DNA of 64,000 nucleotides from Rhytidiadelphus loreus (lineage: Eukaryota > Streptophyta > Bryopsida > Hypnales > Hylocomiaceae): contig OX344763.1 of the NCBI GenBank assembly GCA_947034895.1, positions 17,267,001 to 17,331,000 of the forward strand, given 5' to 3'. The notes beneath the pieces are model-generated. The model did no database searches. It was not told the origin of the DNA and saw nothing but the letters and a program-made list of their open reading frames with translations. Of this stretch, positions 56,472 to 64,000 are shown in pieces (the stretch's first letter is position 1; every line of letters begins with the position of its first letter). The translations under genes and the position numbers were made by a program.

Positions 56472-56852
56472 TCAAATGTATTTCAAACGGGTAAACGGGT
56501 AATGAGCAAAAGGCAGCTTGTCGGTGATCTGGCATAGACTGGCAGGTGACCATTTCCAATTCCCCGGGCAGGGGCAGCGCCTTGGCCGACACTGAAAGAA
56601 AGGGTCAACACCAGAAAAGTCATCGAAACTCTGACGGGCAGTTTTTTTCTCGGGCAGTTTTTTCTCGGGCAGTTTCCCGACGGGCAGATCAAAAGGATTT
56701 CTTTGGGTCCTTGCTGCTGCTTGCTCGCTAGCTTTGGAGTAGTCCTCAGCCTTCAAGCTCGGCGACTCGTCTGGATATGGCGGGCGTCGTCGCGCTCCTG
56801 CGCTTTCGTTGACACGAGGATCGCTCCGGTAGTCGCTTGCGTGCTCTCCCAT
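56472..56852 (-). CDS. Uncertain 126-residue hydrophilic ORF upstream of the ILK gene
   Basis: A minus-strand ATG-initiated frame in locally GC-rich DNA, divergent from the ILK-like gene. The product is hydrophilic, with charged and Ser/Pro-rich stretches and a short KLPEKKLPEKK repeat made by tandem copies of a 15-16-bp unit (CTGCCCGAGAAAAAA). No family is recognised, and the last 40 codons look like read-through of non-coding DNA. It may equally be chance in the ILK promoter. Confidence 0.2.
   Translation of the reverse strand: MGEHASDYRSDPRVNESAGARRRPPYPDESPSLKAEDYSKASEQAAARTQRNPFDLPVGKLPEKKLPEKKTARQSFDDFSGVDPFFQCRPRRCPCPGNWKWSPASLCQITDKLPFAHYPFTRLKYI
56628..56688. repeat. Short tandem CGGGCAG-T(n) repeats
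   Basis: CGGGCAG followed by a T run recurs four times at about 15-17-base spacing (TGACGGGCAGTTTTTTTCTC, then twice more, then CGACGGGCAG). It lies in the presumed promoter or leader of the ILK-like gene. Confidence 0.7.
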
Positions 56853-57124
56853 CGATTTTCGTGAGTGTTTTGAGCTCTTTCTGTGAAGAGACGGTCACGT
56901 ATTTTGCCATTTGAGTGTAATTGCAGTCACTTGGCATGGCCGGTTGCGTTCCTAGGTTAGCGTGAGTTTGCAGATTTGAAATGGGAGCGTGAATGTAATC
57001 GTCGTCCTCGCCGTCGCATTCTTCCAGTTGATTGTGTGAGTTTATTTTGGGGAGTTTGATTTTCTTGGAGTGGGAGTTCGGATCTGGTGGCTTTGGGAAG
57101 TGGAGGGAGTGGCTTGGTGTGTCT

Positions 57125-57700
57125 TCGCGATCATGAGATGGTGAATGAGAGGCTTTATGAGGTTCTCATTTTCGTGCCACGGAGGAGAATGTTTGTTTCG
57201 TTACATTTTGTCGGTGATTCTTGGTCAGGGTAGATTCGTGAATTAGGTTTGGAACTGGAGACGTAGTGCATCCTGCTTTGACAGAGGTTGTAGTGTGGTG
57301 AGAGTAGTTTGCGGATCTGTAATGGTAAGGGAGTTGCCGACTTCGACTTCGGGCCTAGGATTGGGGGACGGGATATTCTCGCGTTGAACGTCAGGCTTTT
57401 TGAAGTAGAGTGATCTTGGTGCGGGAGATTGTCTCTGGAATGTGAAATGTTGAGTGAGAGATTTTGCGAGGTTTGCATCCAAGCGCAACGGAGGAGATTT
57501 TAGATTTCATTACATTTGTCGGTGGTTTTTGGTTAGTGTTGATTAGTGAATTAGTTTTGGGAGATTGAGACCTAACGCGGCAGAGGTAGTAGTTTGATGA
57601 GAGTAGGTTGCGGATCTGTCATGTTAAAGAGGTCGCCGATTTCGACTTCTGACTCGGATTCGTTTGAGGCAATCCGGGGGATTATACTTGCGTGCTGCCG
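57125..57700 (+). repeat. Two tandem ~299-bp units in the ILK gene leader
   Basis: Shared ordered words: GAGAGGCTTTATGAGGTT / GAGAGATTTTGCGAGGTT, CACGGAGGAGA / AACGGAGGAGA, CATT(TT)GTCGGTG, GGTT(T/A)G(G/T) words, GCAGAGGTTGTAGT / GCAGAGGTAGTAGT, GCGGATCTGT (57311 and 57610) and GCCGA(C/T)TTCGACTTC. The units lie before the acceptor ending at 57949, so they are probably leader intron sequence. Confidence 0.8.
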
Positions 57701-57958
57701 ATTTTACCGATTTTGTTGGTGCGAGTGAGATTCAGATCGATCGGGTTTTAACCTTGCGTTTTGGATCTCTAGGAAGTGAGATTGAGAGCTTCTGACTTCA
57801 ATGCAGTGAATCTGGATATCGTTTTGTGGCATGCTGATCCATTGAAAAGTAGGGATGTTGTAATTGCCCTGCCAGTAGCAAGTTCTATGTTTTGTTTAGC
57901 GTTGTATTAAGTTGCGACTGAAGAAGTTTATTTTTATTCGGTTATGCAGACTGCCATA

Positions 57959-58066
57959 ATGCGTCAGCCTCAGTGTAGAGGCAAAGAAGACGTGGGAAAA
58001 GCTGGCAAGAAAGGGATCAAGGATTTTCAGTATCGAATTACTGCGAATTGTACTTTCTTTCTGTGA
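57959..58066 (+). other. 35-codon upstream ORF in the ILK leader
   Basis: ATG at 57959, nine bases after a good acceptor (TTATGCAG, ending 57949), opens 35 codons ending TGA 58064-58066. The peptide is basic (MRQPQCRGKEDVGK...). It ends 55 bases before the kinase start codon, a spacing that allows re-initiation. Confidence 0.45.
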
Positions 58067-58121
58067 GGCCGTTGTCACATTGGTATTCAAATCTGTGAAG
58101 GCCATTCGAACACACTTTGAA

Positions 58122-61100
58122 ATGGCGGAGACCAAGGGTATGGTAGCTGGAAGATTTGCCTTGGGAAGGTCATCATCACTGCAACCTGAAAAAGCGGGAG
58201 ATAGGGATATTAGAAGGCCAGAAGATTCCAATGAACTGACCTCAGTCAATTCAGCCAAGGACCTTGAACAAGTGGCTGGGCTACTTTATTGTGCTTGCAA
58301 AGGAGATGTCCAAGGTCTGGAACAATTGCTGGAAGAAGGCTTGAGCGTAGATGCTGCTGACTTCGATGATCGCACAGCCCTACATTTGGCAGCCTGCGAG
58401 GGCCATTTGCATGTGGTGGAGTTCCTAATTAAAAAGGGTGCTGACGTTAATCATCCTGATCGATGGGGCAGCACGGTATGTTCCTCTCCTTTGGTACTCA
58501 TTTAGAGCTGGCTTCACGGTGTTGGTGAACCGGCCTCTAATTCCTCTTTGCTTTTCGTCGGGTAATTGGGAAATGCAGATTATTACAGCCTTGCAAAATT
58601 TAGTGCCGTCTCATTCTTAGTGTGTGGTCATAAGACAATCAAGGAGTGATTTATGGCTAATTTTTGTCTGTATCGAGTAGATGGTTAGAATCGGTTGTTT
58701 TAGTTAGGTTTAATCTTCTAACCCGACCTGACAGTTTGAGTTGGCTCTGACCTGTTTGTTCTGGTGGACATGTTTTCTGTGCAGCCATTGGCGGATGCTA
58801 GGCATTATGGCAACATGGACGTCTGCAAGGTCCTGGAACTGAATGGTGCTAGATTAAAAGTAAAGTACTACACTCTCATGATATGGCATTTTAATATTAA
58901 TATCTTTGGAATGCGACTGGATTACTTATTGCGGTTCCAGTTAATTGTTCTGAATGAAGGGTCGGTTATTTCTTGGCATTGTTATTGCCTTATCCTGACA
59001 TTGTTATCGTCATGTTGCAGACTTCGTCCATGCGAGTGGCTACCCCGAAAGAAATACCCGAGTATGAGATTATTCCTTCTCAGCTCATTTTCAGAGACGC
59101 GAAGTACAAAATGCCTGAGGTTCGTGCATTCCTCTGCTTGACCGTGCCCCAATTGACCGTGATGCGCTTGGAAAGAAAGTAGAATTCGGAATCATGCACT
59201 ATTTGAATGATTGAATAGTTTTGATAGTTTTGTTTCGCTGTCATTTCAAGCGTTCTTTATTGAAATCTTGGAAAAAATGTGACACTTAGAGCATTTAAAG
59301 CCACCTGGTAGAGAGTTATCTTTGTCTTTCAGTTGTGTTGCAGCAGACTACGGTGCTTGCATATTGAGAGTATGGTGCATTGATGTGCCTTGGATTCAGG
59401 GTAGCAAATATAAAGTAGCAAGATGGCATGGAACAAAAGTTGCTGTCAAGGAGCTGTCAACTGCCGATTTCTCAGAAGAAGCATTGTAAGAACTTTATTT
59501 GATTTGATTGAGAGTTATTTTTTTAAGGATCTACCTAAAATTATTCCGATTATGTCATGCACTGATCGCACGCTAGAATAGTTAGGATATGCATTTAGTA
59601 TTCAGAACTGAGTTTGTGGAAAGTGGAAATCAGAGATTTGGGATATCAGAGTTTTCTCTCAGAGAGCAGTAACACAACTCCGAGTGCGAGTGAATCCATT
59701 CAGTAATAAGTTGGATGTGGTCAGAATTCATGGAGCTGACCAGTGAAAATGATGGTATTCTGCTGCAGTTTGGAGTTCAGAGATGAACTTGACCTCTTGC
59801 AAAGGTTGAGGCATCCCAACGTGGTGCAGTTTCTCGGTGCAATAACTCAAAGCACTCCGATGATGATCGTCACTGAGTTTTTACCACAGGTAACACCTCA
59901 ATTTCCTCGTTGTTGAAGACCGTGAGTATGGAACTGTTGAATAGTAATTTAACGGTTTGCTGTGACTGACCTCTATTTTAGGTCCCAAGCCAACAGTTAC
60001 AGAATTTTTAGGCCACCTAGCATTGTCGTATTATCGTGTTGTTTTTGTTGAGCTTCTGGAGATGGAATTAAGTATTGGGTATAATCTGAAGCAGTACGCC
60101 GAGAACGCTACCATGTAGAAGATGCTGGCAATGGAGTTGAGTGCTAGCAAGTCTTGGTAATGCTCTTGATTTTTTGATAGGCTGAAAAAAGTCTGGTGAT
60201 ACTTCTAAATCCGTTGTCTTTCTTGGCAGATGGACTTGGCGAAGTACCTTAAGGAAAAGAAACGGTTGGATCCAGAAAGGGCTCTGTCATATGCTCTTGA
60301 TATTGCCAGGTGCTCCAATCTAATCTTTTTCTGACACAGTTCTTCCTTAGGTTTAGAAACATTTAGTGGAAGTTGGATTTGTATTGCTCTGTTCCATCTT
60401 TACATCTTCTGATTCATTTATGCATTAATGTTGTTGACAAGTATTATTGTAGTAATCTTGTATGCCCCTAATTTTGTGAAATCAGGGGAATGAACTACTT
60501 GCATGAAAATAAACCTCCGATAATTCACCGTGATCTCAAGCCCAGGTGAACTCTGATGTCCCTCTCTGTTGGCTCCTTGTATTCATATTTGGATGCTTGG
60601 AACTATGTTTGAGAGTGTGTGAGAGGACATATATTACCAAGTCCAGTATGCCACGAAAGACCTTCATGCACATATGCCCTGAATCTAGCCGCCCCACGCA
60701 TGTGTCCCAGGTGTATGGCATAAAGCAGAAATTTTAGTTTTGACTAAACCTAATTTGACGTAGATTTTCCAAGTTGTGATTTTGATGAGAATCCTTGTCC
60801 TTAGATGACATTAGCTTTGAGACAAGAGCTTTAGCTTGTGTGCGGTAAAGAAATGAAATTGTTTCTGATAAGTGAGGCGATGCCGTAGGGAGCTACAGTA
60901 ACTTATTGAGGGACGCCAAGCATTTGAAAGTGGCTGATTTTGGGCTAAGCCTTCCGAAGTATGATTCTGCCTCAGAATATGTTGGCAGTAACAGTGCTCG
61001 GTCCAATGAGTCTCTCCGAGCAAAACCACTGAAAGGAACATCATGTAAGCACTCCGTCGCTCTTCCTGTTGGTAGTAAAGCGAGAAGAACCTTGGAATTT

Positions 61101-61954
61101 ACATTTCTGTTTTTGTCACGCTTTATCTGTATATTCGATGTCTGTATTGTTCATACAAGTTAGTGATTTTAATGACCGAGATTGTGTGATAATCTTTGAA
61201 GACCGATATATGGCTCCTGAGCTCTCTACAAAGTCCTATGGAAGTGAAGAAATCGATAGAAGTGTGGACGTGTTTTCATTTGCGATCATAGTCCAAGAGG
61301 TATTGTTACGTTTTTCTCCGGTTTAAATTCTGAAGTTTCCAGCATATTTTGTTTGTTTCGTATCGAGCTTATGCGTTCGGCATCATGGAATGACTACATA
61401 TCTTTATCTATATTCAGATATAGAGATAGATAAGAAATTAACCCTCACGACTACTGTTATTTTTTATCTAAACATAATCACCATTTTGAGACACTCTAGA
61501 AATACTCTCTTGATGATGCATAGATGATGGAGGGATCGCCGCCATTCCACTCTCAGCAACCTGAAGCTGTCGCAAAGTTATATGCTGAAGGCCAACGACC
61601 ACCTTTCAAACACCATGCTCGGCGTTACCCAGCCGGCCTCAAAGAGTACGTATTGTTCTCAAACCATTACCATTCTTAGGTTTTTAACTTTGAGGCATTT
61701 CACTAGACTTAGCTTGGTAGCATACCTAGTGAGTTGCAAAAAGAATAGGTTGCCCTATTAGCAGAGTTTTCGTTCTAATGCATTCTGACTCGGACAGGTT
61801 GATCGAGAACTGCTGGGACAAGAATCCATCTGCTAGACCAACTTTTGATTCAATCATTGACAAGTTGACAAAGATCCAAGAGGAGTCTGGAAGAAAAGGT
61901 TTCTTGAGAAGCATGTCATGTGTATACCCAGCCCGTGGTACCGCGGTCTCATAG
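58122..61954 (+). CDS. Ankyrin-repeat Raf-like kinase (integrin-linked-kinase type)
   Basis: A plant ILK-like (Raf-related MAPKKK group) Ser/Thr kinase in signalling. Exons 58122-58475, 58785-58859, 59021-59119, 59400-59485, 59769-59889, 60230-60309, 60486-60545, 60899-61044, 61202-61299, 61524-61645 and 61798-61954 give 1398 nt, 465 residues, typical. Ankyrin repeats cover about 45-145 ([19 protein letters not shown]). The kinase domain spans about 165-435: Lys193 in VAVKELS, HRDLKPSN (286-293), DFG (305-307), [18 protein letters not shown], and [12 protein letters not shown]. The glycine-rich loop is degenerate ([11 protein letters not shown], no GxGxxG), as in other ILKs, yet Lys, HRD and DFG are intact, so catalysis remains possible. 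Leader intron and a uORF precede it. Family assignment is firm; substrate unknown. Confidence 0.93.
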
Positions 61955-63820
61955 TGTCTCGCGAGTAACGTTTTTTGGTATTCAAGGACTTTCTACTGTT
62001 ATTTAGAGAACGACATCATCATTGAAGAGTGGCTTTTGAGGTTGTTATTACTTCCCTTGCGCCAATGTCTTAGTGCTGTAGTCGAACTGACCCTAATAGG
62101 CGGGCATTAGAGTTGGGACCTGCGACTGAGGCATGAAGCCGGCCTTTTGCAGTAGTCCATCACCACATTGCAAGCTCAATAACGTGTGGAAGGGTTAAAC
62201 GATGTAGCATCTACCATACGCACAGAAATGTAGATCTATTTTCTTATTTCAACAGTGTAGTGCACTTCTTCTTAGTGACGAATCTGAGCTTTCCCATGTT
62301 TCTGCCAATGTAGCTAAGATTTATCATCAATGCAACAGACTGGCATCAGTCCAGCGCTTACAGTATGTCTTTGTGGGACATGGATTCTGAACTTTTTGGT
62401 GCCACAATCGCCTCTTTTTGTGCGTTCTATACAGTAGAGAAGCCATAATTCACAGCCACAGGGATTCAGGTAGAATTTGTGTGGTCAGACCAGAAAATGA
62501 AGTAGCATATCCTGTATTTTGCCATAGGGAGAAATGTGAAAATTTGTTGTCAATTTTGTATTTTGTGAGGCCTCCTATCTAGTTTGAGGTTCTTGATTCT
62601 AAATATGAATTCAAATTTCTCCAATTGGATCATCTATTGTAAATACTTCCTCCATCCCAAAATGATCTTTGTGTTGGATAAAATGTTTTGGCTTAAGGTT
62701 GAAAATAACATTTTAAAAACTTGTTTTGCATTGTAAGTAGAGTTTGGTGCATTCCTATTGTCCTAAAAACTTAGAGTTTTGGAGCCTTGTGAAAGTGCAG
62801 TTTCAGAGTCCTGTTCATTTGGTTGTTTTTCTATTTTTTTTCTTATTTGAATAGAAAGCTTTGTTTAATCTGTAAGTGCTTTGGAGTAGATATTTTGAAT
62901 GATGAGTAGAATTATGAGGAGTGCTTTTGTGCAATGTATAATCCAAATACTTTCTCGTTAATCCAAATAATGTTGAAATCTTTTTTAGAACAACTTTCTT
63001 CCCTAGTTCATTTTATTGAAATTGAGGTAAATAACATAATTTGCATTTGATATGATCTTTATGAATAGAATATTTTTAGTAAAAAATTCATTTGATTCAA
63101 AATTGTGTACTTCATTAACTCCTAGAGATTCAAAGTCCAAGAATAGACTAATTTGGATTTTATGGAACTTCCTTTGGTGGATCTTTTAGTATCTTCTCAA
63201 ACTTATTTAGGCAAGTCTTATGAATCATCATCTATTAGCCTCATAGACTTCTAACTCTTCAATCAAAAGTTACATGATTCTTTATTTGCAACTATATTTG
63301 AATTGTTGCTCTAAATTTAAATCTCATGTCACCTCAATTCTGCCCTTACGTAATTGGGGACACATTTCAACATGCAAATGTACACCATACAGGAAATAGA
63401 ATTTGGGTGGTAACATGTTGGTTCACCTTATTGCTTTGTGGGTGGTCAAAATATTTCATAAACCACTGTTGGGAAATGTCCCATTCATTTCTTGGGTAGA
63501 TTTTGTGCCGTAATTAAGGGTTCTTGCTCAAACACACGATTTTGCCTACATAATTGGGCATTACGCATTTTTCATCCGATTACATTTTGTTCATTTCCCC
63601 CTAAGGTTTACACCAAGAAATGCCACTTGTTGTTGGGGTTTTCGTGCAAAAAAATGCCTTGTTTGTCAGGCTTTGCCTTCCTCATCAGTGCTTTTCGCGT
63701 GAAATCCCTCCTACTTGGGCCCCTTACAAAATTTTATAATATTAAAACAAGCTGTGTAAATTCCAATTATTTTATTGTTCTATTTCCCAGTTTGCTGGCC
63801 CACGTAGATGAATGAATTTT
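61955..63820. other. 3' UTR of the ILK gene and AT-rich intergenic DNA
   Basis: 61955-62580 is probably 3' UTR. Near 62648 the word TACTTCCTCCATCCCAAAAT resembles the terminus of Stowaway-type MITEs, but I see no matching opposite end. The rest is AT-rich without a credible gene. Confidence 0.5.
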
Positions 63821-64000
63821 CGAGCTGCGTATTTGGATGATGATGCAGATTCATCCAAAGTGCTTGATGTCTGTATGGGGGGAAACTCCATCATCGTCTC
63901 CGACTGGGGAGTGTCAAATGAGCTCTCCGCCATAGCCAGGTTAGGGTTTGGAGCTCTCAGGCAGCTGCCGTAGTTCCGAATGTGACCATGGCTAATCGCA
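63820..64000 (+). other. Possible promoter, leader and start of a truncated gene
   Basis: The composition rises in GC at the right edge, with a TTAGGGTTTGG word near 63942 and ATGGCTAATCGCA from 63988 running off the window in a good plant start context (ACC ATGG). Only four codons are visible, so no product can be named. Confidence 0.3.

Noticed and set aside
61390..61440. Short TATC/GATA-rich foldback in an ILK intron
   Set aside because: AT-rich simple sequence can pair by chance; stem too short and imperfect to claim function.

Overview
This is a land-plant nuclear window of 64 kb. The evidence is spliced genes with GT-AG introns mostly of about 100-400 bp, plant-type protein families (a CoA-pathway PANK fused to a DUF89 domain, an ankyrin-Raf-like integrin-linked kinase, a plant-type GCN5), an intact nuclear tRNA-Gly(GCC), and long AT-rich intergenic DNA. 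The protein set and sequence style suggest a non-seed plant, probably a bryophyte, but this is inference: I cannot name the species.

Layout. 1-4.9 kb is AT-rich non-coding DNA. GCN5 (+, 5.3-10.2 kb) converges on PANK2/DUF89 (-, 11.3-14.3 kb). After an AT-rich gap comes a GNAT-family acetyltransferase (+, 18.3-21.0 kb), a second AT-rich gap, then coatomer beta-prime (+, 23.4-32.1 kb) and a tRNA-Gly (-, 32.9 kb). The proteasome ATPase RPT3 (-, 34.9-37.9 kb) and a hyccin/FAM126 gene (+, 38.5-42.5 kb) are divergent and share a 536-bp promoter. A short-chain dehydrogenase (+, 46.0-48.6 kb) follows. Then about 8 kb holds no recognisable gene, and an ankyrin-kinase (ILK-like, +, 58.1-62.0 kb) lies beyond it. 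The last 2 kb is AT-rich, with the possible start of another gene at the right edge. I rebuilt all eight protein genes exon by exon. Each closes in one frame: 591, 878, 195, 934, 416, 409, 309 and 465 residues.

The genes are unrelated housekeeping functions (chromatin acetylation, CoA synthesis, COPI transport, proteasome, PI4-kinase scaffold, signalling), so there is no operon-like logic.

The most striking signal is in non-coding DNA. Six of the eight genes carry an internal tandem duplication in the 5' leader, the first intron or, in one case, the last intron: GCN5 intron 1 (3 x about 105 bp), GNAT leader (2 x about 119 bp), COPB2 intron 1 (3 x about 300 bp), RPT3 leader (4 x 50 bp), FAM126 last intron including its splice acceptor (2 x about 163 bp) and the ILK leader (2 x about 299 bp). 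Other points are two GC-AG introns, a miRNA-like hairpin inside one of them, a clear 221-bp terminal-inverted-repeat MITE with a 7-bp target-site duplication, several diverged dispersed repeats, a promoter with alternating inverted motifs, and a GC-richer ORF-free block ending in a telomere-like repeat that may be a non-coding transcription unit.
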